29,410 nucleotides of DNA, taken from Haplomitrium mnioides. Lineage: Eukaryota > Marchantiophyta > Haplomitriopsida > Calobryales. The notes under the pieces are model-generated. The model was not told the origin of the DNA and ran no database searches. It saw only the letters and a program-made list of their open reading frames with translations. How positions within the stretch are numbered: position 1 is the stretch's first letter; every line of letters begins with the position of its first letter. Below are positions 1-10,461 of this stretch, piece by piece. Made by a program: the position numbers and the translations under genes. The stretch spans positions 1-29,410 of the forward strand of contig JBNGIS010020593.1 of NCBI GenBank assembly GCA_049999725.1, given 5' to 3'.

Positions 1-870
1 TGTGGAAATTTCTTTAAAAACACATATTTTAGATAGGTCATTGGAGGTTGACAATTTTTCTTGAAATTGTTTCTTCAAATAGTTCATTTTTAGTGAGCTT
101 TATCAATGGCTGCAATTTTTAAGGGCAAGAAAAGGTTGGAATTCCAAGACTCATCCTCACAAAAAGTGTTACTTTTGATAGGCAAGTTGAGATTTGTTCA
201 AATCGCAATTCTTTACCAAAAGCATCAAGTGTGATGGCGAGTATATTGAGAAAAAAGATGGCTTCTATTGAATTGGATATCTTCACTTGAGAAGATCGAG
301 AAGGTGAACCCTATCCGCACATAGGATCAAGGAATAAACCCTATACGCCCATAGGGTCAAGGAGTAAACCCAATGCGCGCAAAGGATTAAGGAGTAAACA
401 ACTTGTGTGCAAATGATCAAAGAGAGAACCTAGTGCTCGCAGGGAATTCAAGAAACAAACTTCTGCAAGCACAAGATCTTTGTTGCCGATCAAGTGATCA
501 AAGTTCAATCTTTCTTTTGATTACTCCAATAGATCAACATAAAGACGTTCAACTCAAAATTTCCAGACGGTTTTGGACCTCTCTTCGTCCCCATCTAAGA
601 GAGGCCTCGATATTCATGATCAAAGTATGTTTATTCAAAACACAAAAGACATACAATCTATGGATGGTTTCAATTTTGGAGATGAATCGTTGTCTCCAAT
701 AGCGCCACTCAAACAACAAGTGATTTCAATTCAAGAAGAACCTCGCAATGAGATTGGGAAATCTCAAACAAACTGAATTGTTTTGGAGGAGTCTTCAGAC
801 GAGAGTTTGGGAAATGATTCTAGCAAAGAGTCTCGATCAATCAATATTTCATTGGAGTTGTCACCAAGGG
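1..870 (+). pseudogene. Left half of a decayed host-locus reading frame
   Basis: One reading frame (codons starting at multiples of 3) runs from base 3 to base 872 and is broken only by scattered stops, for example at 288-290 and 774-776, with no frameshift needed. It holds a decapeptide repeat (303-480) and then a Ser/Glu/Asp-rich acidic stretch (about 780-860). No domain is recognised. The frame ends where a gypsy LTR fragment begins (871). If the gypsy element is removed at its flanking CATG, this frame continues in phase into the decayed frame at 27572 onward, so the two flanks may be halves of one old gene. The in-phase join has a one-in-three chance of occurring randomly. Function unknown. 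Confidence 0.4.
303..480 (+). repeat. 30-bp tandem repeat encoding a decapeptide
   Basis: About six imperfect units of 30 bp (331-360, 361-390 and 391-420 are exactly 30; the others 28-31). They share the pattern of an AAAC/GAACC start, a GCNC/GCGC centre and a TCAAGGA-like end. Thirty bases equal ten codons, and the units lie in the frame of the surrounding pseudogene, giving peptides such as IGSRNKPYTP and IGSRSKPNAR. Preservation of codon phase suggests the repeat expanded while the frame was still translated. Confidence 0.7.
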
Positions 871-1121
871 CATGTCACAACATTCCATGTAGTTTTTTGT
901 TTTTAGACATTTTGAGTTTTTCGTCTTTTGTGCGTTAGTATATAAGGCTATGCACTCTAATAGATGTCAACTGATTGTATGAACCAAAAGGAGAGCTGAG
1001 GTATTACAGCCCTTAGAGAAGCGTGGATTTATTATAAGCAAAGGTGCATTGGTTTTGATATCGGAAGATCAACACACAATTTGGAATTTCTTCGAGAAGG
1101 TATCACTCAAAGAAAAGTACA
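871..1121 (+). repeat. 3' part of gypsy LTR (left partial LTR)
   Basis: Aligns with 27176-27442 of the complete LTR at about 90% identity, with an about 17-bp gap relative to it near 954. It contains the TATA region and ends in GTACA at 1121, a canonical CA terminus. Its left edge is abrupt at CATG (871-874), exactly where the right partial LTR stops. The sequence after 1121 (from TCGAAAG) belongs to the internal leader. A TGGCGACATGG string at 1141 could be a displaced or decayed primer-binding site, but it does not directly abut the LTR and I do not rely on it. Confidence 0.75.
939..947 (+). promoter_or_regulatory. TATA box of the left gypsy LTR
   Basis: TATATAAGG, the plant TATA consensus, sits in the LTR at the position that matches 27247-27255 of the complete LTR. 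It would mark the U3/R promoter of the retrotransposon. This is inferred from motif and position only. Confidence 0.5.
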
Positions 1122-1317
1122 TCGAAAGATTTGTGAGATGTGGCGACATGGTCCTAAGCTTGAGAAGGGAAAAGTGAGAAAACACTCTATTGCAGCAATA
1201 TGATGATCATTACAAGTGCTGTGTGGAAGGAAAAAAAAGAGAATTGAAGTATGTCAGTCTTATGGGCATGTGAGAGAAGAGCAATTACTATGAGCTTCTT
1301 GAGATTTGAAGATCTTC
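1122..1317 (+). other. Start of gypsy internal leader
   Basis: Non-coding stretch between the left partial LTR and the diverged LTR-X copy. No open frame or recognisable motif beyond the primer-site-like TGGCGAC at 1141. Confidence 0.4.
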
Positions 1318-4250
1318 TGAGAGGGAACTATGGTGCCAGGTTTGATCAGGACTTTGGAGTTGATGTAAGAGGTCTTATGGGAAATAAAATAAGAATGTAA
1401 AAATAATGTAATGATAGATTAGAAGTTGATTTTACTTATGAAGAAATAACAATAGAGTAAAGTTATAGGAGTGAGGAAAAGAAATGGAAATCTAAAAAGT
1501 ATAAAAATAAAATGAAATAAAAAATTAGTAAAACTAACCTACTATTGAGGGCCAAGCCAAGCCCACTAACCTATCTATCTAACTTGGAGGATAGCGTGCC
1601 CTGGGGAAAGGTTAAGCCCTGAACTAGGTCCGTCCAAGGGCAGAAGAAGGGGATCAGTGGTGGCCTTACACCCCTCTAGGGGGCTGCCTCTCGAAAGTGA
1701 AGAAGAGCGATATCCTTGTATACTGCTCTTGTGACAGTGCGGGAAACTTATGGGATTAAATCCCATCCTGTAGAGGCCGGGGCGACTCGCGAACGTACGC
1801 GTGGGTTTTTCTGTGTTATGACTTTGAGAATAGGTGCATGGTGATGATGAATCCCTTGTGATCGAATGAAGAGCTAAGTCCGAAAAAGGTCTTGTTCGAA
1901 TTGATTGTGCTATACTGTGCCAAACTGAAGAATTACCTTGCTGATGAGGATTGAGTTGAGACAAACTACTGCAAAGAAGGATTCAGAGCGCATGAAGGAA
2001 GATCCTTACGAAATGTGAATGCCTAGCAAAGAATGCCTCTGTGAAGAAGAATCTCTTGATGAAGAACTCCTCCTCTGCGATGCTACAATCCGAAGGTGAA
2101 CGAAGGTCCCTCTAAGGAATCGACCAATTATGAAGGACTAGAAATGAATGTCACTAAGAAGAAAATGATCCCCTGCGAAATCTGAAGGAAGGAAGAGTTG
2201 TGTTGTCAAGGTCCCTGCAAAGTAGAAGATGCTACGAAAGAAAGAATCGCCTTGCGAGGGGGCCTGGTTGAGGAAGAATTGTTCATGGAGAATTGATCAG
2301 CTGCATGGAAGATTCAAATCAATTGAGCTGCGAAGAGCGCTGGAACGAGGTATTTACTTGTGAAGAACTAAATTTGCAGAGAGGAGGCCTATGCGATTCA
2401 CCTAGCAAGAAGAAGCTAAGTGAAAGAGGATCGTCAAGCGCTGATGTGCGAAGATTCTTGAAGAAGGTCCCGACTGTGAAAGAAGAATTGCGAATATGAA
2501 TGTGAGGGGAGGATCCCTGCGGAAGAGGAATTCAAGTAGCAATGAGGGAGCGATGACTTGGCCATGGTATTTGCGCGTGGGGATGAATCAAAAAGATTGA
2601 AGAGAAGGATTCGATTGCAAAGAATTTGAAGAATTTGAAGAATCTGAAGAGTCTGTTGTCCGCGAGGAGTCCGATCCGAAGGGGGAAGCGGAAAGGAACC
2701 TTCCTAAGTGGGGAACTCCACTTAAGCTGGTTTCGATCTACCTCACTAAGTGGAGAGGACCGGTAAGAGTGGATTTGATTAGACTTATGATGTGGGGAGG
2801 ACTGGCTACCAGGGTTCCGATGTGCCATCCGTAGTGGGGAACCCCACTTAAAAGGGATCCAAAGCGGGGGAAGGATTAAGTGGCCGAAAGACTGATATAT
2901 TGCCGATTCGACTCAAGGAAAGGGTGATCTTAAAAGTTCTAACTAGACCAGCGGTAGTCTTCAAAAAGTTTGAAATGGATTTATGAGAGTTATTGTTCTT
3001 ACATCAAACTTTTCTGCGAGTGAGTAAGGGGAGTACTGAGTGAACGGTCGAAATAGTGATCTATTGACAATCTGGACTATGGAAAGAATAAATGAGCATT
3101 AGCAAAATAGCAACTTATAGCTGATCCGGATTGAAAGGAAGGTAAGTTTGAAAGTTCGAATCGGACGGGGGCAAAAGTTCAAATTTGGCTAGACATTGAA
3201 AGTTCGAAAAGGGTACAAATTCGAGAGACAAAAGTTTGACACGTGCGAGGAGCTACGAGTGTCATGTTCGCTCTTATAACAAGTTTTTTCACAACTTAGT
3301 CAAGGGAGCTTCAAGCACGTATTGTTCTTACTCGACGAGGACGAGGCGGTTAGCTACAAGGGAGCTGCGAGTTGTTCTTACAACGATCGTTTCGACAAGT
3401 TACCTAAGAGGAGAGGGTCTATTCATTGTTCTTGTGTCAAATGGTTGAAAGAATTAATTCCAAAGAGAGCTCGAGTAGTTCTTATATTAAGCAAGTTAAA
3501 GAGTTAGTGGAAATGGGGCATGGGAAGAAGTTTTGACAGTGAGTTAGTGAGAGAAGAGGAGCTTGGGTATGTTCTTATTACGAGGATGGAGACAGTTGGG
3601 GAAAACTGAGCTTTTCCAATTGAATCCTAGGAAAGCTACCAAGACTGTTCTGTTGATCTAGTCTAGGAAAATCAAGGGTAGGATTCAGTTAGTATGATAG
3701 TTTTGAATAATTACCTGTAGATTAGTGTTTGTGATGTCAGTAGATGGTAGTGGTTAGAGGGTCTAATTGTTGTAGTTAGCTGAAGATTAGATTAGTAGTA
3801 TGGTAGTTAGATAGGATTAGTTACAATATGTTCTTATAGGAAAATATGAGTAGTGAACAAGGGGTACAAGGAGGTTTGCCTCGTATCACTCTGTGGTCTC
3901 TTTTGTTTTGCTTGTACTTTGAAGATGGAATGGAGAATAGCATGGCAAAGAGTTCCCCTTTCCAAGATTGCATGGCTATGTTATTTTGGAATTGTATATC
4001 TCAATCTTGAGTGATGAAGTAGGGAGGTAAGATAGGTTGTAATGATAGAAGCAATGCATATTCTGTAATGGTGAATTGAGGAAAAGAACTGCTTTAGAGA
4101 AGGGCAGGCCAGGGGAGTACCTGGGTGCATTCTGCTAGAGAACTCAGATTCTGAATTCTGAATGGAGGAATCTATGGGATGTTTCAAGTTGTAATCCCAA
4201 CAAGGAGGGCTAGGAGAGAGAGAAGGCTATCTTCATATTTCACATGCAAA
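1318..4250 (+). mobile_element. LTR-X copy A: diverged long-LTR copy
   Basis: Shares long blocks in the same order with the composite at 8692-12075 (reversed) and the solo LTR at 14007-17521. Shared blocks include a GCCCTGAACTAGGTCC core (1616 on), a purine-rich CTGCGAA zone (about 1980-2520), short hairpin repeats built on AAGTGGGG (2706-2850), a GTTCTTACATCAAAC block (2994 on), a GGGGTACAAG block (3860) and an ATTCTGCTAG block (4128). It is clearly older than the other two. Its ends are approximate: a TGAGAGGGAACTATGG start at 1318 is plausible, and similarity fades after about 4190. I found no convincing target duplication. Confidence 0.6.
1616..1697 (+). other. Conserved core block of LTR-X (copy A)
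   Basis: GCCCTGAACTAGGTCCGTCC, an AGGGCAG partner, GTGGCCTTACACCC, and GGCTGCCTCTCGAAAG occur in the same order at 14306-14378 and, reversed, at 11627-11701. This is the best conserved part of the otherwise diverged copies. GCCCT and AGGGC can pair into a small hairpin. The role is unknown; a promoter or transcript-start function is a guess. Confidence 0.55.
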
Positions 4251-4551
4251 TCTTTGGATGAAGGTTCTTCATCTTGTAAAGCTTAAAGTCTGCTTGAAGG
4301 GAATGCTTTCTTGGAATATTCCAGTCTTCTGGAGTAGTTGATCTGAAAATCCTGTGCTTGCAGTTGCTAAAGGGCAAGAGGCAAGAAGCCTAAGCCTTTG
4401 TAGTGTCAAGCTGGCAAGATTCTGTGAGTGTAAGAGTGAGGAGACAAAAAGAGAGAGAGGTACTCATAAGACACGAGTATGGGTCTTTGTTCAGCTTCCT
4501 TTTTAAAGAAGCTAGAACCTGCTTAAAATCAAAGAAAACAACCCAATACCT
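4251..4551. other. Unassigned non-coding DNA left of the Copia element
   Basis: No coding potential or recognised repeat. Continues in sequence with 13801-14001 once the Copia element (4557-13795) and one CCTTG are removed, so it is the Copia target DNA. Confidence 0.5.
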
Positions 4552-4556
4552 CCTTG
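4552..4556. repeat. Target-site duplication of Copia, left (CCTTG)
   Basis: CCTTG directly precedes the TGTTGAAAT start of the 5' LTR and is repeated exactly at 13796-13800 after the 3' LTR. A perfect 5-bp duplication is the signature of LTR-retrotransposon integrase. Confidence 0.92.
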
Positions 4557-4753
4557 TGTTGAAATATCGAGCTCTAATAGGCTGCCAGGCTGAGTTGGCA
4601 GCCCCCTTAGTTTAGTTAGGGTTAATTTTATATGTGGGGCAGATTGGAGTTGCGTGTGCACTCCTCCCCTTGATGTATTTTTGAGGCCATCGAGCCATTG
4701 TGAATATATGCAATTTTTCTTCACACCCCGTGAGCGCAGTGTAATTGTTGACA
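4557..4753 (+). repeat. Copia 5' LTR
   Basis: 197 bp, starting TGTTGAAATATCGAGC and ending GTAATTGTTGACA (TG...CA). Pairs with 13599-13795 at 94.4% identity with no indels. The AT-rich TTAATTTTATATG stretch near 4622 may serve as the promoter TATA region. Confidence 0.93.
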
Positions 4754-4771
4754 TGGTATCAAAGCAGGTTC
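4754..4771 (+). promoter_or_regulatory. Copia primer-binding site
   Basis: TGGTATCAAAGCAGGTTC follows the LTR with no spacer. It matches the initiator-Met tRNA complement used by most plant Copia elements, with a G-to-A change inside the usual TGGTATCAGAGC. Confidence 0.9.
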
Positions 4772-5110
4772 AGGAATAGAAAGTGGCGCAACACTACGGA
4801 GCAGAATACTTTTGAGGAGAAGGAAGAAAAAAGAAAGAAAAAAAAACCTTTGTCGAAGAGGCTCCCCCGGCTATCAAATCGTTTGCAGAAACATTTGGTG
4901 CAGAAGAAAATTGCTAATGTTGGTGAAGGAAGAATTTGCTGAAGAATTGAAGATAGAAGACTACTGCTGAAGAATTGAAGACAGTAGACTCGACAAATTT
5001 GACATTTTGCTGAAGAAGAATTCGCTGGTTTTTAGGGTTTCCAACCTTCAACAAAGAGAGCAAGCGATTGTGGAAGAAAAGAGCTCGAAGAAGAATCGGG
5101 GCTGCTTTGA

Positions 5111-5356
5111 GGCAGAAATCAAAAGAATTTCTGCCAGCTCTTGGTTGCAGTAGAATCACCTAGAGGAGGCGATTCAATTGGTTGTCGAAAGATCTGATTC
5201 AAAGCAGAACTCAAAGAGTTCTGCTCGCCGGTTCGAATAGAGGTCGAAGTTGAAGAGCTCGAGCAAATTGAGCAAGGTGTTGGAAGGCAGAAATCAAAGT
5301 CATTTATGCTTGTCTGTGAGCGCAACATGGTTGCTTAGAGGAGACAATTCGATTGG
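5111..5356 (+). repeat. Imperfect 175-bp tandem duplication in Copia leader
   Basis: Two units offset by 175 bp (from 5111 and from 5286) share GGCAGAAATCAAA, a TCTTGGTTGC/AACATGGTTGC block and an AGAGGAG(G/A)C block ending in ATTGG. Probably a local leader duplication in the element's ancestry. Confidence 0.5.
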
Positions 5357-5477
5357 AGGTCAAATCACTTGAATCAAAACAGTAGAATTGAAGGATAGCA
5401 AAAGTGAAGGTGAAGAAATTTGTTGAGGAAGAACTCGCGAAGAGTTCTAGGGTTTCCAAAATTCGAAGTAGAACTTG

Positions 5478-5577
5478 NNNNNNNNNNNNNNNNNNNNNNN
5501 NNNNNNNNNNNNNNNNNNNNNNNNNNNNNNNNNNNNNNNNNNNNNNNNNNNNNNNNNNNNNNNNNNNNNNNNNNNNN
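5478..5577. other. Assembly gap, 100 N
   Basis: Exactly 100 N, a conventional placeholder size, so the true length is unknown. It lies in the Copia leader. Confidence 0.99.
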
Positions 5578-5983
5578 TCGAGTAGAAGGCAAAATATTTG
5601 AGTAGGAATCGATCTGATTTGAAGCTGGTGTTGCTTCAGTTGGGCAAAACAAATTGCAGAAGATAGAGAAGAGCATACTTGATTGAAGCATGTGTGCAGA
5701 TTGATCTGAATATGATCGAAGTAGAGAACAGATTGCAGGTGCTGAAGAAGAATCGATGAGCACGGCTGGCTTTGGTGGAAATCGTCAAGTGGAGAGGCAT
5801 CAGTTCAGGGATCAGCAAATCACAGCTGTTCTCGAAGGTAGTAGTTAAGGTCTGTGTTTTTTTCATCTGCTATCATAATGCCTAGAACTCTTCACACATA
5901 AGCTCAACATCAAACACCTGAAATCCCTGAAACCTGAAACTATACAAAGCCGATAGTACAGTTCACTTAAGCCAACAAGGAAG

Positions 5984-6849
5984 ATGGCAGATGGAATCTC
6001 TTAGACAGTCAGTGAGAAATTGACTGAAAACAATCATAATGTTTGGTCAATCAGATTAACAAACTTTATAAAAGGAAGAGGGTACTGGGACTTCATAACA
6101 GGAGATGAAGTTGAACTAGTCTTAGGCCCGTCCCCATCCAGTGAGGAGATGCAAGCCTTCAAGACACATATAGAGAAGGTCCACAAGCTATTGTACTGGC
6201 TAACCATCAGTGTCGATGACAAGATGATGGGTTATGTGCCAGCAGCTAAGATACCCAAGGAAGCTTGGGACATCCTGAAGGAGAGATATGCCATCACGTC
6301 AGATGCAAGGAAGCTAGCATTACAGATGGAATTTTTTAACCTGCAAAAGGAAAAAATGAATGTAAATGCCTTTGCCTTGAAGATCAAATCACTAGCTGAG
6401 CAGCTAGCAAATTTTGGAGAAGAAGTGAAGAAGAGTGCCATGGTGGCAGTTTGCCTGAATGGTTTAGGCAAAGAGTATAAACAGTTCAAAACATCAATGA
6501 AGACGAGAGAAGGAACCACATCCTTTTCATAGTTGATTGCCATGCTAGTGGCAGAAGAACTTGACATTGGAGGAGGTGCCTTAAGTAGTCAAGAACAAGC
6601 ATTCTACTCTAATATGGGTAGAGGAAGAGGAGGCAGAAGCTATGGTAGGAGTAATGCTGGAAGAGGTCGTTCAAACGACAATGCGCAAAATCAGCATCGC
6701 CAACCAAACCAGTTTGGTGGTAGAGGTCATTTCAGAGGCAGGGGGGTAACAAAGGACGTGGAAGCCAACCACAACATTAAGGGGGAGACTGCTATTACTA
6801 TGGTAAGCCAGGTCACATAGCAGAGGATTGCTATAAAAAACAGAATGAT
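5984..6849 (+). pseudogene. Copia gag (capsid and nucleocapsid), decayed
   Basis: Gag packages the RNA in virus-like particles. The ATG at 5984 starts MADGIS and is followed by a TAG at 6002. The frame continues through a UBN2-type capsid region (LTISVDDKMMGYV, then AWDILKERY, then LKIKSLAEQLANFG), a TAG at 6530, and an RG-rich basic tail (GRGRGGRSYGRSNAGRGRS). A length change in the G6 run at 6741-6746 shifts the frame. The next frame has a TAA at 6778 and then the CCHC knuckle at 6790-6831, where the second Cys is Tyr (C-x2-Y-x4-H-x4-C). The order capsid, RG-rich tail, knuckle is normal for plant Copia. Non-functional here. Confidence 0.88.
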
Positions 6850-7482
6850 ATGAGAAACAACAAAGTGCAGGGGAACTATGCAAGTTCCAGCAAGGCAAAC
6901 AATGAGATATTGTTTGTCATGCAGCATGGATACTCATCTGTAGCATATGGGAAGCAAAACAATGATGGAGATAAGTGGTTTGTTGATTTTGCATGTTCTA
7001 ATCACATGACAGGCCACGGAGAGTGGTTTAAGGAAACCAGAAATTTGAGTACACCTGGTTATGTGGAGACAAGTGATTCTACTATGCATCCTATCCATCA
7101 GATTGGTAGCATACCAATAGTACTGGAGAATGGCAAAACAAAGTGCTTATCTGATGTGATGCATGTGCCAATGATTTAGAAAAATCTGATCTTAGTTGGA
7201 CAATGTGTAGAGCAGAATATGTAGGTCAGGTTTAACCCCACTAGTGTGTTTATTGAGGATTGGGGAGACAATCGCAACCTCATCACAAAAGGAAGTAGGA
7301 GTGGCAGGATGTTCACATTGGATGTGAACATGCCTGAAATTTCAGAAGCCATGTTTGTACACGGTACGGGAGTTGTGTCAGACATAAAGATATGGCACAA
7401 AAGGATTGGGCATGTTAATGTTCAAAAGTTGATGAATATGCAGGGCTCAGAGGTAGTCAATAGGCTGCCAAGTTTAAGGTAG
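6850..7482 (+). pseudogene. Copia protease and GAG-pre-integrase region, decayed
   Basis: Continues in the zinc-knuckle frame. The protease active site appears as WFVDFACSNHMTG: the Asp (6985-6987) is kept, but the following two residues, normally Ser/Thr and Gly/Ala, read Phe-Ala, so catalysis is unlikely. Stops at 7177 and 7222 (both TAG) break the frame without shifting it. The GAG-pre-integrase motif WHKRIGH follows near 7393. The frame ends in a TAG at 7480 and shifts before the integrase zinc-finger cysteines. The protease would have cut the polyprotein inside the particle. Confidence 0.88.
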
Positions 7483-8147
7483 AAGGAATGCAGAAAATAT
7501 GTGAAGCATGCTAGTTTGGTAAACATGCAAGGCAAGCATTCCCTCATGATGCATATATGGCAAGGAAACCACTTGAGGTGGTACATTCAGATGTGTGGGG
7601 TCCAACAAAAACAGGATCCATTGGAGGGTGTATATACTATGTGACCTTCATTGATGATTACTCCAGAAAAATCTGGATCTATTTCATGAAGCAGAAGAGT
7701 GAAGTGTTTGATCACTTCAAACATTTTAGAGCTATGGTGGAAAAAGAGAAGGGGCAGCAAATCAAGTGCCTGAGATCAGATGGTGGAGGAGAATAGTTCT
7801 CCATAGAATTCTGCACCTACCTACAAAGAGAAGGGATTAAAAGGCAGCAAACATGCAGGTATACACCTCAACAAAATGGAGTTGATGAAAGGAAGAACCA
7901 ACACATAGCAGAGGTGGCAAGAGCTTTGATGAATGAGAAGAATATGCCACACTATTATTGGGTAGAAGCAGTATCTACTGCTATTTATATTATGAATAGA
8001 ACACCTACAGCTGCAACTCATGGCATGACGCCAGAAGAGAAGTTTACAGAGAGACGCCCAGACATTTCACACTTGAAAGTGTTTGGTTGTATTGCTTATG
8101 TCTATGTACCAGCTGAGACACGCATCAAGTTAGATCCAAAAAGCTGA
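7483..8147 (+). pseudogene. Copia integrase, decayed
   Basis: Inserts cDNA into the genome. The second half of the HHCC finger survives as CEAC (7500-7511), followed by a TAG at 7512. The catalytic triad is intact in one frame: Asp in HSDVWGP (7590), Asp in LRSDGGGE (7779), and Glu in NGVDERKN (7887), with exactly 35 residues between the second Asp and the Glu. A TAG at 7794 interrupts the core. The C-terminal KVFGCIAYVYVP motif, typical of Copia, is present near 8077-8115. The frame is lost at an A-run near 8135-8145. Confidence 0.92.
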
Positions 8148-8691
8148 AAAGTGTGCCTTCATTGGATATTCAAATGAGCAGAAAGGGTACAGGTGCTATT
8201 GTCCTACTACACGCATGTTGATGGTGAGTAGAGATGTAGTATTTGATGAGTTAAGTACTTGGTACGGGCAAAAATCGGTTGATGACACAAGTGAGACAAA
8301 TGGAAAACAGGTTGTGTCAGAACCAACTCAGCAAATGCAAGTATTGAGTGGACCATATGGTGAAGGCAGCATCAGTGGCAGCAGTAGTACATGGCAAGGA
8401 AGGCTGCGCAGGAATTTGGAGCAATATACTCCAAATAACTCTCAATCTGAAATGTCTCTAGGAGAAGGAGGCAGTGGTGATTCTGAAAACCTGGATGAAG
8501 AACTGAGATTACTCTCAACTTCAACATCAAGCCAAAAACAAAAGGAGCAGTAGGTACAAAGCATACCTTTGTGCAGAAGTGACAGGGTGAAGTACCTTGT
8601 AGACAGGTTGATACACAAAGGAGCGTTTGCAGCACATCATGCATATATAGTGCAAGTGATCACTGAGAAAGAACCTGTCATATTTGAGGAT
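8148..8691 (+). pseudogene. Copia integrase C-terminus and RT N-terminus, cut by insertion
   Basis: After a one-base shift the frame resumes as KCAFIGYSNEQKGYRCY and SRDVVFDE, a standard Copia integrase tail. A Ser/Gly/Gln-rich linker with a TAG at 8551 follows, then the start of the RT region ending in VITEKEPVIFED at 8690. There the coding sequence is broken by the LTR-X composite. It resumes in sense at 12081 (AIGDERWEAAM). The AGGAT at 8687-8691 is repeated at 12076-12080. Confidence 0.87.
8687..8691. repeat. Target-site duplication of LTR-X copy B, left (AGGAT)
   Basis: AGGAT precedes the TGTGGGAGC end and recurs at 12076-12080. Removing the insertion and one AGGAT restores the Copia reading phase, which supports a true 5-bp duplication made by integrase. 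Confidence 0.88.
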
Positions 8692-8920
8692 TGTGGGAGC
8701 ATAGTTCCTAACAAAAGGTCAGAAACAACTCAAAGGAGGTCTCTTCTGCGCAGTGGAGTGAGAGGGAAGTAGTAAAGCTTCAGTTTTGTGTATAATGAGT
8801 GTAAAGTGTAAAAATATATAAATAAGTACTGGTGAGTAAATTTTGGGATGTAGTTGGAAAGGAGAGAAGGCTAGGTGATGAGGAAGTTGATTTCTTTTTA
8901 GGGAAGAAGAAGAAAAAGAA
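8692..8920 (+). repeat. Left inverted arm of copy B
   Basis: 229 bp, about 98.5% identical to the reverse complement of 11846-12075. It is a copy of the LTR-X 5' tip in plus orientation. The homology ends in GAAGAAGAAGAAAAAGAA, and the next 13 bases are the primer-site-like remnant. Confidence 0.92.
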
Positions 8921-8933
8921 CGCGCCAAAAATC
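8921..8933 (-). promoter_or_regulatory. Primer-binding-site remnant at the fold-back junction
   Basis: On the minus strand GATTTTTGGCGCG directly follows the LTR-X CA terminus. TTGGCGC after a short spacer is how many plant gypsy primer sites start. It is too short to name the tRNA. Its presence exactly between LTR end and inverted arm is the key clue to how copy B formed. Confidence 0.5.
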
Positions 8934-10461
8934 TGTCGTAGCACAGCAGTAGCACTCCAACCTCGAAAAACAACACCCCGAGATCGAGCCACGCAAGATC
9001 TATATAGAAATCTGCTCTTAATCCACTTTTACCAACTTTCCAGATTCTTTAAAGAGTTCTGAAACTGCACTCTATCTGTTTAGAGATGGACTTCTCTCCA
9101 CTCTAGTACTGACAACCTTTCTCCACAAAACCAAACACAAAAACTACTACTACTACTATAATAGAACAAAAGCCAAGAATTACTCAAATTGCATGACTGA
9201 CACTTCCAGGATAAGAAAGCTGCTGTACAGGCTGATTTTAAACAGAAGCTGAATCAAAGAAATTCACAAGCAACTAGTTCCCCAACTTGCTAGGAACTCT
9301 CAAACCAACACTCCAGTGCCTACCTTCATTATAACATTTCACTTCCCTCAAACTAGATACTCAACCCAATATATCCCAGAGCTTGATGCTGAGAAGTCAG
9401 CTATGGAATGACCCTCTTGATCTCACATCCAACTGATGTTCCTCCAACCACCCACTACTTTATTTACTTGTTGAAATGCCCACCTATTCCATAGGCACAC
9501 ACAATCCTTAACACTTCTTGCTCTACTACAACCCACCAACCAGTATCCACTGATTGATTGACCACATCAGGTTCTCTCCTTAAAAATTTAACAATCACAG
9601 AACAGAACAGAACTTAAAGCAGAATTGATTTGCCACTGAACCTCCCACAGATTTACAACCTGGAACTCAAAACCCAGACCCACCAACATGACACACTCAG
9701 ACAACTCCTGACATGCACTCCTCTAATGCTACCTAGCTGCTTTCTTCGATTGCAAACTTGCAAAACATTCACCAACCAACTCTAACTGCAAATCCTTGTT
9801 CCTTCCTCAAACTGCTCCTTCTAAATCTGCAATCAACAACCATGAGCAGGGGACCTCACAGACATGAACTCTCTATATATTTCTTGAAGCACACATGTAC
9901 AATGAGACTAACCAGCAAAATAGGAACTCGCCAACAGGTTTGTACCCCCTGTCCTGCTCAACTGACAATAACAGTCATTCTAATTCCAATTCAAACTAAC
10001 TTGCTTCTCTACACGCTAACTTCTTTACACTAAATTTAAAATAAGAACTAACAACTCACAACCCGTTCTTAAACTAAATAACACTCTTTCACTAACTTAC
10101 ACGAACTAAACTCGCCATAAGAACAAACTACTACTAATCGTTCTTATACTAATTCCAAACTTTCACTAACTCTTCCGCTTCAAATTCGAACTTTTCAAAT
10201 TTCGCATAGTAGTCATTTCGCCCTTTCAAACTTTCAGTTCAACTTCCACACCGAAACCACAACAAATCACCAATTTGCCTTTTATCTTCTTTTCCTCACA
10301 CACCTTTCTTTTTCTGCGCAAAACACCGATAAGTCGCCGTTTCATACATCACCATTTCGCCTCATCGCCATTTCACCAATCATTCTTCTGTTGATCTCCT
10401 CGGAAAGCAACCTTCCTAACCGGTGCTCCCCACTTCGTAATCCCCATCGGAACCATTTAAA

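Larger units (their letters stand above)
4772..5983 (+). other. Copia untranslated leader
   Basis: Purine-rich leader of about 1.2 kb between primer site and gag. Rich in GAAGAATTGAAG motifs. Contains an imperfect duplication: 5111-5181 and 5286-5356 share a GGCAGAAATCAAA start and a TAGAGGAG...GATT(C)AATTGG-like end. Interrupted by 100 N at 5478-5577. Confidence 0.6.

Noticed and set aside
303-480. CRISPR-like array
   Set aside because: The units are contiguous with no unique spacers, are imperfect, and lie in an evident plant-type genome.
1141-1155. TGGCGACATGGTCC as the gypsy primer-binding site
   Set aside because: It starts 20 bases after the CA terminus at 1121, and only the first seven bases match a tRNA end I can name, so it is left as a possibility only.
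1313-1317. TCTTC as target duplication of LTR-X copy A with a partner at 18242-18246
   Set aside because: A CA plus five-base match over about 15 kb is expected by chance, and the sequence before 18242 does not resemble the LTR-X 3' end.
1575-1964. 129-codon open frame on the minus strand
   Set aside because: It crosses the conserved non-coding LTR-X core, has no family resemblance and is not kept open in the other copies.
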